NCBI GenBank assembly: GCA_964500895.1
Contig: CAZCQP010000006.1
Location: 1-64,000, forward strand
From: CAZCQP01 sp964500895
Lineage (GTDB): Bacteria > Bacillota > Clostridia > Lachnospirales > JAISER01
Length of the DNA: 64,000 bases
Direction: 5' to 3'
The notes beneath the pieces were generated by a model that saw only the letters and a list, made by a program, of their open reading frames with translations, was not told where the DNA came from and made no database searches. The position numbers were made by a program, and so were the translations under genes. Shown in pieces: positions 16,213 to 25,249 of this stretch; the first letter of the stretch is position 1, and the number at the start of each line of letters is the position of its first letter.

Positions 16213-16749
16213 ATGTTAAAGCGGTTTTACCCAAATCTTTTTTTCCCGTCTGTGTTTGATATTCCTTATGACCAATTAATGAAAGAAAAGGGCATTCAAG
16301 CGCTGGTGTTCGACATTGACAACACACTGGTGCCCTTTGACATAGAAACCCCCACCTTGGAAATTTTGGGTTTAATGGCAGATTTAGGGGCCAAGGGCTT
16401 TAAAATAGGCCTGTTGTCCAACAACCATGAAGCCCGGGTGGCTGGGTTTAACATTCAACTCAACCTGCCCTTTGTGGCCCAGGCTAAAAAACCTACCGGC
16501 AAAGGTTTAAGAAAAGCCATGGCACTCCTTGGCTGCAATCCCACCAACACAGCCATGATTGGTGACCAGCTTTTTACGGATGTGTGGGGAGGAAACCGGC
16601 AGGGTTTGTTAACGGTGCTGGTTCACCCCGTATCAGAGCGGGATGAATGGACGGTGCGCCTGAAACGCAGCACAGAAAAGTGGGTGCTGGGGCAATATAA
16701 AAAGTATTTGGAAAAATATGGAATTGACCCTTGCATGCTGCATAATTAA
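16213..16749 (+). CDS. yqeG: YqeG family HAD IIIA-type phosphatase
   Basis: 178 residues with HAD motifs: motif I VFDIDNTLVPFD (~34-45), motif II LLSNN (~73-77), motif III in AQAKKPTGKGLRKA, and motif IV MIGDQLFTDVWGGNR (~116-130). YqeG/GEP4-like phosphatases act on phosphate monoesters and in some lineages on phosphatidylglycerophosphate; the substrate here is not established. ATG 16213 follows AGAGGGGGA. It probably ends the ffh operon; a TIR repeat follows it. Confidence 0.92.
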   Translation: MLKRFYPNLFFPSVFDIPYDQLMKEKGIQALVFDIDNTLVPFDIETPTLEILGLMADLGAKGFKIGLLSNNHEARVAGFNIQLNLPFVAQAKKPTGKGLRKAMALLGCNPTNTAMIGDQLFTDVWGGNRQGLLTVLVHPVSERDEWTVRLKRSTEKWVLGQYKKYLEKYGIDPCMLHN

Positions 16750-16783
16750 GCATTATGATAAGGATAATAACATACAAAGCTTA

Positions 16784-16938
16784 GATCCTATATTCATAAA
16801 CGAAACGCCGCCTTTTCGGCGGATTTTATGCCAAAATTAGCCTTGATGCACCGGCAAGAAGGCCGGACGCACCAAAGGTGCTGAGCTGGCAAAAAATTCG
16901 CTCGAAAATCCAGCATTCCTTATTATGAATACAGGCTC
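16784..16938. repeat. TIR-bounded intergenic repeat, copy 2 (inverted)
   Basis: This is the inverted counterpart of the element at 1-161. It opens with TATTCATAAACGAAACGCCG and closes with TTATGAATACAGGCTC. About 45 bp at each end matches copy 1 in reverse orientation. The interior is unrelated and carries its own hairpins (GCACC/GGTGC and CCGGC/GGCCGG-like). It separates yqeG from the comFB-like gene and ends 40 bp before that start codon. Confidence 0.75.
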
Positions 16939-16978
16939 TGCTTGAACCCTTAAAATGATGAAAAGGAGACATGCACCC

Positions 16979-17260
16979 ATGCCGGAAATTACCAATTATA
17001 TGGAGATTTGTGTGAAAGATGCGCTCATTCCTGTTCTGAATGCGGTGAACAGCTGCACCTGCGAAAAATGCCGGTTAGACATCACGGCCATTGCGCTAAA
17101 CTCCCTGCCGCCCAAGTATGTGGTGACCAAAAAAGGCCAGCTGTACACCAAGCTTTCGGCTTTGCAGCAACAGTTCGATGTAGACATTATTGCGGCCATT
17201 ACCAAAGCCGCTGTGTTGGTGGGCCGTTCCCCACGCCACGACGAGGGGGACGATCGGTAA
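16979..17260 (+). CDS. comFB: ComFB family protein
   Basis: 93 residues matching the late-competence ComFB family: EITNYMEICVKDALIPVL, the two-Cys segment NSCTCEKCRLDITAIALNSLPPKYV, then KLSALQQQFDVDIIAAITKAAVLV. B. subtilis ComFB is small and its role is unclear; homologues elsewhere bind cyclic dinucleotides or act with motility proteins. ATG 16979 lies about 10 bp after AAAAGGAGA; an in-frame ATG at 16955 precedes that site. The conserved CxxC could bind metal. Confidence 0.85.
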   Translation: MPEITNYMEICVKDALIPVLNAVNSCTCEKCRLDITAIALNSLPPKYVVTKKGQLYTKLSALQQQFDVDIIAAITKAAVLVGRSPRHDEGDDR

Positions 17261-17311
17261 TAGGCATATACGAAGGATTCAGGGGCTAAACAGCCCAGAT
17301 AGGAGTATTTC

Positions 17312-17761
17312 ATGGAAAACATACAGGTACAAGTGCTGCACGGCCCAAACTTAAATTTAACGGGGCTGCGGGAAGTGGGTATTTACGGCACCGTTACCTT
17401 AGAGGACATTAACCGCCGGTTGGTGGAAGAAGGGGCCCGGCTGGGTTTTGACGTCAGCTGTTTCCAAAGCAACCACGAAGGCGGGCTGATAGACTGCATC
17501 CATAGCTGCCGGGGGAAAGCCCGGGGCATCATCATCAACCCGGGGGCATACACCCATTACAGCTATGCCCTGCGGGACGCCATCTCTGCGGTGGACATTC
17601 CGGCTGTAGAGGTGCACCTTTCCAACATACACAGCCGTGAAGCTTTTCGGCACACCTCCGTCATTGCACCGGTGTGCCTGGGGCAGATTTGCGGCTTTGG
17701 CCCCCAGGGGTACATACTGGGATTGAACGCCCTGGCCGCCCATTTGGAAGGGAAAAAGTAA
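17312..17761 (+). CDS. aroQ: Type II 3-dehydroquinate dehydratase
   Basis: 149 residues. AroQ converts 3-dehydroquinate to 3-dehydroshikimate in the shikimate pathway. Signature VLHGPNLNLTGLREVGIYGT contains the catalytic-loop Arg/Tyr. It is followed by QSNHEGGLIDCIH, GIIINPGAYTHYSYALRDAI (conserved Asn and His), and VEVHLSNIHSREAFRHTSVI. Length matches the dodecameric type II enzyme. No other aromatic-pathway gene is nearby. It is followed by a strong terminator. Confidence 0.96.
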   Translation: MENIQVQVLHGPNLNLTGLREVGIYGTVTLEDINRRLVEEGARLGFDVSCFQSNHEGGLIDCIHSCRGKARGIIINPGAYTHYSYALRDAISAVDIPAVEVHLSNIHSREAFRHTSVIAPVCLGQICGFGPQGYILGLNALAAHLEGKK

Positions 17762-17812
17762 ATAGGGTATTGAATGCGAACCTTTGAAGGTATATGGAAA
17801 AAAATTCGGCAT

Positions 17813-17838
17813 ATAAACCTTTGAAGGTTTATTTTTTT
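17813..17838 (+). terminator. Terminator after aroQ
   Basis: ATAAACCT/AGGTTTAT with a TTGA loop, followed by a T-rich run. A partial direct copy of the hairpin sequence occurs 35 bp earlier (ACCTTTGAAGGT). Confidence 0.8.
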
Positions 17839-17857
17839 ATTTTTAAGGAGGTAAGCC

Positions 17858-18661
17858 ATGTTTAGCCTTAGCCCTTGGTTGAATCAAGGGGTGGAAGCCT
17901 TTCAAAGGTTAGAGGAAGTGGACTGCCTGGTGTTGGGTGGTTCAAGGGCCACAGCCCAGAACGACCAGAACTCGGATTATGACATGTATGTGTATGCAAA
18001 CAAGGAACTGCCTGTGGAAACAAGGAAGGCCATTTTAGAACCCTTGTGTTCCTATATAGAACTGAACAACACCTATTGGGAAACAGAGGACGACTGCATT
18101 TTAAAAGACGGCAACTATTTTGAAATCATTTACCGCAATTTAATGGAGACGGAAAACAACTTGCACAGCACGCTTATAGACGGTAATGCCGGGATGGGCT
18201 ATACCACGTGCATCTGCTATAACGTGTTCACCGCCAAAGTGCTCTACGACCCCAAAAACCTGTATCAAGCACTGGTGGAAAAGTATGCCTTCCCTTACCC
18301 GGAAGCCCTGGCACAAAATATTATCATAAAAAACAGGCCCCTTTTAGGGGGCCTCATATCGTCTTATGATCGGCAAATTGAAAAGGCTGTAGCCAGAAAA
18401 GACTTTGTAAGCGTGAATCACCGCATTGCGGCCTTTCTGGCAAGCTATTTCGACATTATTTTTGCATTAAACCGGCTGTACCATCCCGGGGAAAAGCGGT
18501 TGGTCAGCTATTGCCTTAAACATTGCCAGCATTTGCCCACAGGTTTTGAGCAGGACATTTGCGCATTGTCGTTGGCAACAGAAACCACGGACTTTGAAGG
18601 GTTGCTTCAAAAAATCATTAACAACCTAGATGTGCTGCTTGCCCAGCAAAAGGCTTTTTAA
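17858..18661 (+). CDS. Nucleotidyltransferase-fold protein (DUF4037)
   Basis: 267 residues. The N-terminus has the minimal nucleotidyltransferase motif LVLGGSRATAQNDQNSDYDMYVY (~29-50), with the GGSRA glycines and the DxD metal-binding pair. The remainder is a helical DUF4037 domain (YDRQIEKAVARKDFVSVNHR, then SYFDIIFALNRLYHPGEKRL). The family resembles aminoglycoside-type adenylyltransferases but has no known substrate. AAGGAGG precedes ATG 17858 directly after the aroQ terminator. Its stop overlaps the convergent ftsY stop by 4 bp. Confidence 0.82.
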   Translation: MFSLSPWLNQGVEAFQRLEEVDCLVLGGSRATAQNDQNSDYDMYVYANKELPVETRKAILEPLCSYIELNNTYWETEDDCILKDGNYFEIIYRNLMETENNLHSTLIDGNAGMGYTTCICYNVFTAKVLYDPKNLYQALVEKYAFPYPEALAQNIIIKNRPLLGGLISSYDRQIEKAVARKDFVSVNHRIAAFLASYFDIIFALNRLYHPGEKRLVSYCLKHCQHLPTGFEQDICALSLATETTDFEGLLQKIINNLDVLLAQQKAF

Positions 18662-19626
18662 GAAGCCTCTGCTTCCCCGTCCGTGTCCAGCAACGCCCGG
18701 GCAAAATCTGCGGCTACAAAAGGCTGCAAGTCTTCCGCCTTTTCGCCCACACCCACAAAGCGGATGGGCACGTTCAGTTCGTGCTTAATGGCCAGCACTA
18801 CGCCACCCTTGGCTGTGCCGTCCAGTTTGGTGAGCACCAGCCCCGTGATGTTGGCCGCTTCTTTAAACAGCTTGGCCTGGGACAAAGCATTCTGGCCGGT
18901 GGTGGCATCCAACACCAGCAACACTTCCAGCTGGGCTTCTGGGTAGTTTAAATCAATGATTTTGTATATTTTTTTCAACTCGTCCATCAGGTTTTTCTTG
19001 TTGTGCAACCGGCCGGCAGTGTCACAAATGAGCAGGTCACTGTTGCGGGCGGCGGCGGCTTTCACGCCGTCAAACACCACCGCCCCAGGGTCTGCATTTT
19101 CCTGGTGTTTAATGATGTCTACCCCGGCTCGGTTTGCCCATACATCCAGCTGGTCTATGGCCGCAGCACGGAACGTGTCTGCCGCTGCCAGCAACACTTT
19201 TTTGCCTTGGCTTTTATAATGACTGGCCAGCTTGCCAATGGTGGTGGTTTTGCCCACCCCGTTCACCCCAATGATCAACAGCACTGACGGGCTTTTTAAG
19301 TTGAAAGCTTCCTCGTCTTCGGTTAGGGCATCGGCAATGGTTTGGGCCAGTAGGGCTTTTACTTCTGTGGCGTCCGTGGCCCGGGCTTGCTTCACCCGCT
19401 CCCTTAACCGCTCAATAAGCCATGTGGCGGTGGGCACCCCAATGTCTGCCATAATCAAGGCTTCTTCCAATTCCTCGTACAGGGCTTCATCTATCTTTTG
19501 AAAGCCTTTCAGCGCATTTTCCACGCTGGACATAATGTTTTGCCGGGTTTTACCCAGCCCTGCCAGCATAGTCTTAAAAAAGCCGGTAGCCTTGGGCTTT
19601 TCTTGTTTTTCCATATCGTCTGCCAT
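18658..19626 (-). CDS. ftsY: Signal recognition particle receptor FtsY
   Basis: 322 residues, without the long acidic A domain found in E. coli, as is usual for Gram-positives. The NG domains carry GVNGVGKTTTIGKLA (~124), the DTFRAAAIDQL segment, DTAGRLHNKKNLMDEL, TKLDGTAKGG, and the C-terminal FVGVGEKAEDLQPF. FtsY receives the Ffh-ribosome complex at the membrane. It lies 32 bp downstream of smc on the same strand, matching the usual smc-ftsY pairing. Confidence 0.97.
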   Translation of the reverse strand: MADDMEKQEKPKATGFFKTMLAGLGKTRQNIMSSVENALKGFQKIDEALYEELEEALIMADIGVPTATWLIERLRERVKQARATDATEVKALLAQTIADALTEDEEAFNLKSPSVLLIIGVNGVGKTTTIGKLASHYKSQGKKVLLAAADTFRAAAIDQLDVWANRAGVDIIKHQENADPGAVVFDGVKAAAARNSDLLICDTAGRLHNKKNLMDELKKIYKIIDLNYPEAQLEVLLVLDATTGQNALSQAKLFKEAANITGLVLTKLDGTAKGGVVLAIKHELNVPIRFVGVGEKAEDLQPFVAADFARALLDTDGEAEAS

Positions 19627-19658
19627 TGTTCTAGTTCCCTTCTATTGTGAATTGCTAT

Positions 19659-22600
19659 TTAAACGGCTTTCACAGCCTGCGCAAAATCTACAGATACCAA
19701 CTTGGAAATGCCCTGTTCCTGCATGGTCACCCCATACAGCACGTCGGCGGCCTCCATGGTGCCTTTTCGGTGGGTGATGAGCAAAAACTGGGTGTCCTCT
19801 GAAAAATGCTGCAAAAAATTGGCGTAGCGTTTCACATTGGCGTCGTCCAAAGCGGCATCCACCTCGTCCAAAATGCAGAAGGGGGAAGGTTTCAGCCGCA
19901 AAATGCCAAAAAGCAGGGCAGTGGCCGTTAAAGAACGCTCCCCGCCAGAAAGCAAAGACATGCTTTGCAGCGTTTTCCCCGGCGGACGGGCAATGATGTC
20001 TATGCCGCATTCTAGCACATTGCTTTCGTCTCCCAGCTTCAAATACGCTTGCCCCCCAGAGAACATCTCCTTAAACACCTGTGCAAAGCTTTCAGAAATG
20101 CGGGAAAATTCCTGCTTAAACTGCTTTTCCATGCCTGCGGTCAGTTCATCAATGAGCACTTTCAGCTGCTTTTCTGCTTCTAAAATGTCTGCACGCTGGG
20201 CGGAAAGTTCCTCGTATTGGGTGCGTACTTCCTTATACTGCTCAATGGCCCCCACGTTCACGTTGCCCAGCCCGGCAATGGCCTCCTTCACCTTGCGCTC
20301 GTCCTTTTTCATTTGGTCAAAGGGTATGTCTAAGGCCAGGGCTTGGTCGGCATAAGCTTTGGCGGTCTGGGGGGTTAGGCCATATTCTTCCCACAGGTTA
20401 TCGTACAAGCTGCGGCGGGTGTCCGTCAAGTGTTCTTTTTTCATGTCCAGTCGGGCCTTTTCTCCTTGCAACGTAAGCAACACCGCCTGGCTTTGATTTT
20501 CCAAGTCAGCCAAGCTGTTGAGTTGGTCGCTTAAAACGGCTTTTTGGGCTTCCAGCTTGGTCAATGCTTCTGTTTGGATGGCGTATTGCTGGGCAAGCTG
20601 TGCCTTTTCGGCTTCAAATGTTTGAATTTCCTGTTCTTTGCCCTGGCAATGGGTTTCTTGGTTTTGGCACTGTGCAGAAAGCTGCTCCATCCGCACCCGG
20701 GAAGCGGACAACTCTGCATCTATGCGGGCTCTTTCCGAAGCCAGGTTTTCCAGCGATTGGGTTTTGGCGCTTAATGCCACCTTCAAATCCGTAAGCTGTT
20801 GAATATGGCTGTCTTGGGTTTCCCGGTGGGTGGCCATGCTGTTTTGATATTCCGCCAACTGGGCATGCAACTGGCGTAACCCTTCCTCCGCCTGCACCTG
20901 GATTACTGCATGGCGGCGAATGGCCCGGTTGGTTTCCTGCAAACGAGCCATAAGCTGGCTATCCTGAGCAGCTAAAGCTTCTGCCTGGGCCACAAGGGTG
21001 GTCAGTGCTTCTTCTGCTTGTGCCAAATTTTCTTTCATCGTCACTTGCTCCAGTGCTTTTTCATGCAACAAGCTTTGGTTGTGCCGCTGTTTTTCCTTAA
21101 TAATGCCCAATTGATGGCTTTCCTTTTCCAGCTGGGCTTGTAAGATGTCGTTTTCTGCGGTTAAGGCGGCAATGCTTTCTTTTAAAGCCTTAATCTCCCG
21201 GCTGCGGTTGAAAATGCCGCTGCTTTTCTGGTTCAAGCTGCCCCCGGTCATAGCCCCCCCGGCGCTTAAAAGCTCCCCGTCACAAGTGACCATTTTATGG
21301 GCATAGCCATATTTTTTGTGGATGGCCGAGGCGTTGGCCAGCTTGTCCACCACCAGCACATTGCCCAGCAAGTGGGCAAAAACACCCTCATAAGCGGCAT
21401 CGTAGCGGCACAAATCTTTGGCCAGCCCCACCACCCCTTTTTCTTTTAGAAGGTGGTCTTTGTCACGGCCAAGCCCTTTGGCTTTCATGGCGGTCATGGG
21501 CAAAAACGTCACCCGCCCGGCCTGAGTTTCCTTCAAAAACTGAATGGCGGCCATGGCGTCTTTGTCTGTTTGGGTCACCACGTTTTGGGTGGCTGCACCA
21601 AGGGCCACATCAATGGCGGTGGCATAGGCGGGCTCTGCCTCCACCAGCTGCCCCACTGCCCCACATACCCCGGCAAAGGCACTGGGCTGTTTCTGCTTTT
21701 GTTGCAAAAGGGTTTTTACGCTTTTGTAGTATCCCTCGTAGCTGTTTTCGTAGTCCGATAATATTTTAAACCGGGAAGAAGCTTCCTGCAAGGTTTTGGC
21801 GGCTTGCCGGTGCTGCACTTCCAATTGTTGCAGCTTTCCAATGGCGGCTTCTTTTTCTCCGGCCAGTGTGGTCTGTTCGTCTTGGATGGCGGCCAAGCTT
21901 TCCAAAAGCTGGGCCTGCAATTTTTTTAATGCGTCTATTTTAAGGCTTCTGGCCTGTCGGGCTGCTTCGTTTTGTTCACATGCTTCTTCCAGTTTTTCCT
22001 TTTCTGCTTCCAGTTGGGTATAGGCGTTTTGCAGCCGGTCGGCTTCCGCCCCGGCCTCTGTGGCCAGCCGGATCTGCTCCATAATGGCCTGGTTGTATTG
22101 GTCAATTTGTTGTTGGCTGCCACTCATGGTCGCGTTTAATGTGGCAAAGGCGGTTTCCTGGGCAGACAAAGCGGCCCGGGCTTCTTCTGTTTGGCGGGCA
22201 AGGGTGTCTTGCTGCTGTTGGGTTTCTGCTAATGTTTCTGCCAATGCGGTTTGGGCGGCTGTTTCCCCGGCCATGGCTTCCTGAATGCGGGCCATTTCCT
22301 GCCGGGCATGCAGCAGCTGTTCTTTGGCCAGTACAATGTCGTTTTCCTTTTGCTCCCGTTGAGAGCGTGCTTCCGCCAGCCGGTGGGCCAGGGTTTTCAT
22401 GGCTTCTTCGGCTTGCAGAAAGTTTTCCCTTAACAAGGAGCCATCTTCTTTTAAGGCGTTTAGTTGCCGTTCTTCATCGGTGTGCTGGCGGATGACGGTT
22501 TCCAAGTTGGCATTGATGGTGGCCAAAGCTTCCTCCAGCCGCTGGCTCTCTGTAAGGAACATGCTGATTTGCAGTGCTTTCAGCCGTTCTTTGTATGCCA

Positions 22601-23249
22601 AATAAGCCTTGGCTTTGTCCGACTGGTCTTTGAGGGGTTCCAGCTGGCTTTCTAACACGGAAAGCACGTCTTCCGCCCGGGACAGGTTTTGCCGCTGTTT
22701 TTCCAGCTTGTTCAAGGCTTCCTGCTTCTTGTTTTTAAATTTCACAATACCGGCGGCTTCCTCAAACAAATAACGCCGGTCTTCCGAACGGGCGCTTAGA
22801 ATTTCCTCAATGCGCCCCTGGCCAATGATGGAATAGCCTTCCCGGCCGATGCCTGTGTCCATCAGCAGGCTGTGGATGTCCTTCAACCGGCAAGCCACAC
22901 CGTTTAACAAATAGTCGCTTTCCCCGGAACGAAACACTCGCCGGGTAATTTTCACTTCGTTAAAATCAATGGGCAAAATGTGGCTGCTGTTGTCCATCAC
23001 GATGGACACCTCGGCAAAGCCCAGGGGGCGGCGGTTTTCTGTGCCGGCGAAGATCACGTCTTCCATCTTCATCCCCCGAAGGCTTTTGGCGCTTTGTTCC
23101 CCCAACACCCAACGGACGGCATCGGCAATGTTGCTTTTGCCGCTGCCGTTGGGCCCCACCACGGCGGTGAGGTTGTGGTTGAACTCTAGCTTTATTTTAT
23201 CTGTAAAAGACTTAAACCCCTGTATTTCCAGGCGCTTTAAGACATTCAT
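19659..23249 (-). CDS. smc: Chromosome segregation protein SMC
   Basis: 1196 residues, full family length. Walker A GPNGSGKSNIADAVRWVLGE (~32) and the Q-loop region lie at the N-terminus. Two long coiled coils flank a hinge (about 500-670, with PSAFAGVCGAVGQLV and a GGAMTGGS segment). The C-terminal head has the ABC signature LLSGGERSLTATALLF and Walker B PFCILDEVDAALDD. SMC with ScpA/ScpB organises the chromosome. The start overlaps the ridA stop by 4 bp, so the ridA-smc-ftsY unit is coupled. Confidence 0.97.
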   Translation of the reverse strand: MNVLKRLEIQGFKSFTDKIKLEFNHNLTAVVGPNGSGKSNIADAVRWVLGEQSAKSLRGMKMEDVIFAGTENRRPLGFAEVSIVMDNSSHILPIDFNEVKITRRVFRSGESDYLLNGVACRLKDIHSLLMDTGIGREGYSIIGQGRIEEILSARSEDRRYLFEEAAGIVKFKNKKQEALNKLEKQRQNLSRAEDVLSVLESQLEPLKDQSDKAKAYLAYKERLKALQISMFLTESQRLEEALATINANLETVIRQHTDEERQLNALKEDGSLLRENFLQAEEAMKTLAHRLAEARSQREQKENDIVLAKEQLLHARQEMARIQEAMAGETAAQTALAETLAETQQQQDTLARQTEEARAALSAQETAFATLNATMSGSQQQIDQYNQAIMEQIRLATEAGAEADRLQNAYTQLEAEKEKLEEACEQNEAARQARSLKIDALKKLQAQLLESLAAIQDEQTTLAGEKEAAIGKLQQLEVQHRQAAKTLQEASSRFKILSDYENSYEGYYKSVKTLLQQKQKQPSAFAGVCGAVGQLVEAEPAYATAIDVALGAATQNVVTQTDKDAMAAIQFLKETQAGRVTFLPMTAMKAKGLGRDKDHLLKEKGVVGLAKDLCRYDAAYEGVFAHLLGNVLVVDKLANASAIHKKYGYAHKMVTCDGELLSAGGAMTGGSLNQKSSGIFNRSREIKALKESIAALTAENDILQAQLEKESHQLGIIKEKQRHNQSLLHEKALEQVTMKENLAQAEEALTTLVAQAEALAAQDSQLMARLQETNRAIRRHAVIQVQAEEGLRQLHAQLAEYQNSMATHRETQDSHIQQLTDLKVALSAKTQSLENLASERARIDAELSASRVRMEQLSAQCQNQETHCQGKEQEIQTFEAEKAQLAQQYAIQTEALTKLEAQKAVLSDQLNSLADLENQSQAVLLTLQGEKARLDMKKEHLTDTRRSLYDNLWEEYGLTPQTAKAYADQALALDIPFDQMKKDERKVKEAIAGLGNVNVGAIEQYKEVRTQYEELSAQRADILEAEKQLKVLIDELTAGMEKQFKQEFSRISESFAQVFKEMFSGGQAYLKLGDESNVLECGIDIIARPPGKTLQSMSLLSGGERSLTATALLFGILRLKPSPFCILDEVDAALDDANVKRYANFLQHFSEDTQFLLITHRKGTMEAADVLYGVTMQEQGISKLVSVDFAQAVKAV

Positions 23250-23626
23250 TGGGCAACGGCCACCACCTCAATTTCCACCAGGCTGTCTTTGGGCAGGGCA
23301 GCCACTTGCACGGTGGAGCGGGCGGGGGGATTTTCCGTGAAATAGGTGGCGTACACGGCGTTCATGGCGGCGAAATCCCCTAAATCCTTCATGAAAACGG
23401 TGGTTTTCACCACGTCTTGAAAGCCCAGGCCGGCTTGGGCCAAAACGGCTTTCAGGTTGGCGAACACTTGCTGGGTTTGGGCGGTGATGTCCCCGTCCAC
23501 TTTGTTGCCGTTTACGTCCAGGGGAACCTGGCCGGAGGTGAACAAAAACTGGCCGACACGTACAGCGTGGCTATATGGGCCGATTGGGGGTGCCGCTTCT
23601 TTTGCGTTAACAATGTTTTTTTCCAT
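23246..23626 (-). CDS. ridA: RidA family enamine/imine deaminase
   Basis: 126 residues with the YjgF/YER057c/UK114 pattern: APPIGPYSHAVRVGQFLFTSGQ, then FANLKAVLAQAGLGFQDVVKTTVFM, the catalytic-Arg region NPPARSTVQVAALPKDSLVEIEVVA. RidA hydrolyses reactive enamines or imines formed by PLP enzymes. It is cotranscribed with smc and lies just downstream of hutH on the same strand; the closeness to an amino acid lyase may be coincidental. Confidence 0.95.
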   Translation of the reverse strand: MEKNIVNAKEAAPPIGPYSHAVRVGQFLFTSGQVPLDVNGNKVDGDITAQTQQVFANLKAVLAQAGLGFQDVVKTTVFMKDLGDFAAMNAVYATYFTENPPARSTVQVAALPKDSLVEIEVVAVAQ

Positions 23627-23680
23627 GGGAATGCTCCTTTTTTATCATGTAGTATATGCGTTATTATATATTGCTATTGG

Positions 23681-25204
23681 CTAGTTCAGTTTGCCCACGG
23701 CGGCTTCTGCGGCAGCCAGAACGCTGCCATCGGCCACCAACTGGGCGGCGGCGGCCATGTCTGGGTACAGCACCCGGTCCGAAGCCATGTAGGACACTTT
23801 GTTCCGCAAAGTTTTGTAAGCGGTTTGGCTGCCTGCCCCCAGCTTGGCTGGGTCTGTAAAATCTGCCGCCTGGGATGCGCACAAAAGCTCAATGCCCAAC
23901 ACCTGTTGCACGTGCTTTAAAACCTCCCGTGCTTTGCGGGCGGCAATGGTGCCCATGCTCACATGGTCCTCCTGGTTGGCACAGGTGGGGATAGAATCCA
24001 CACTGGCAGGGTGTGCCAGCACTTTGTTTTCAGAGACAAGGGCTGCTGCGGCGTACTGGGGAATCATAAAGCCGCAGTTCACGCCTCCTTTTTCCGTTAA
24101 AAACGCCGGTAGGCCACTGAGGGCGGGGTTTAACAGCCGCTCGATGCGCCGCTCGGATACATTGGCGTATTCTGCCATGGCAATCGCCAGTGTATCCATC
24201 GCAATGGCCACCGGCTGGCCGTGGAAGTTGCCGCCAGAAATGACGGAAGCTTTGTCCCCGGCGAAAATCAGGGGGTTGTCTGTGGCGGCGTTTAGTTCCG
24301 CCTCAATCACTTCCGTTATATACTGCAAAGCCGGGCGGCTGGCCCCGTGTATTTGGGGAATGCACCGCAGGGAATAGGCATCCTGCACCCGTTTTTCCCC
24401 TTGTTTGGTGGTTAATCCGCTGCCCTGGCACAGTTTTAAAACATTTTCCGCCACGGCCACTTGCCCTTTTTGGTTTCTGGCTTTGTGCAACCGTAGGTCG
24501 TAGGCATCCACAATGCCTGAAAGGGTTTCCATGGTTAAAGTGCCCACCACGTCTGCGGTTTTGGCTAAAATGTTGGCATCGTATACCGCCAGCGCTGCCG
24601 GGCCCATCATGGCACACGTACCGTTAATGAGGGCAAGCCCTTCTTTGGCCCTAAGGGCAATGGGGGCAATCCCCGCTTTGGCCAAGGCTTGTCCACCGGG
24701 CATCACCGTGCCTTTGTACTCTGCTTCTCCTTCGCCCATCATCACCAGTGCCATGTGGGCCAATGGGCATAAATCCCCGCTGGCCCCCACAGAGCCTTTT
24801 TCGGGAATGATGGGATGCACCCCAGCGTTCAACATGTCCACCAATGTTTGTACCACAGACAAGCGAATGCCGGAAAAGCCTTTGGCCAGGGCATTCACCC
24901 GCAGCAGCATAATCACCCGCACCACTTCGGTGTCAAAGGGTTTGCCCACACCGCAGCAATCGGAATAAATAAGCCGCACTTGCAAATCCACCAGTTCCTC
25001 GTCGGAAACAGCCACGTTGCACAAGCTACCAAAGCCTGTATTTAAACCGTAAATCACGTTACCATCGGCAATAAATTTTTCCACTTGCGCCCGGGATGCA
25101 TTAATTTTCTCTTTGCCTTCCGGGGAGACTTCCACCGTGGCCCCTTCCCGGGCAACAGCCACGGTTTGTTCCAGTGTTAAACTTTCTCCGTCCAAGTAAA
25201 TCAT
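23681..25204 (-). CDS. hutH: Histidine ammonia-lyase
   Basis: 507 residues. HutH removes ammonia from histidine to give urocanate, the first step of histidine degradation. The MIO cofactor-forming triad is in GSVGASGDLCPLAHMAL (Ala-Ser-Gly ~141-143). Family segments also include YGLNTGFGSL (catalytic Tyr), the QDAYSLRC-like VQDAYSLRCIPQIHG, TDNPLIF, GGNFHGQPVA and the C-terminal QEDHVSMG. Length is typical. It is followed after 54 bp by ridA and preceded after 45 bp by hutI, both on the minus strand, so hutI-hutH form an operon. hutU is 20 kb away. Confidence 0.97.
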   Translation of the reverse strand: MIYLDGESLTLEQTVAVAREGATVEVSPEGKEKINASRAQVEKFIADGNVIYGLNTGFGSLCNVAVSDEELVDLQVRLIYSDCCGVGKPFDTEVVRVIMLLRVNALAKGFSGIRLSVVQTLVDMLNAGVHPIIPEKGSVGASGDLCPLAHMALVMMGEGEAEYKGTVMPGGQALAKAGIAPIALRAKEGLALINGTCAMMGPAALAVYDANILAKTADVVGTLTMETLSGIVDAYDLRLHKARNQKGQVAVAENVLKLCQGSGLTTKQGEKRVQDAYSLRCIPQIHGASRPALQYITEVIEAELNAATDNPLIFAGDKASVISGGNFHGQPVAIAMDTLAIAMAEYANVSERRIERLLNPALSGLPAFLTEKGGVNCGFMIPQYAAAALVSENKVLAHPASVDSIPTCANQEDHVSMGTIAARKAREVLKHVQQVLGIELLCASQAADFTDPAKLGAGSQTAYKTLRNKVSYMASDRVLYPDMAAAAQLVADGSVLAAAEAAVGKLN

Positions 25205-25249
25205 TTAAGTGCCTCCTTGTGTGGTTGTATTTTGAGTGAAGCTGAACAG

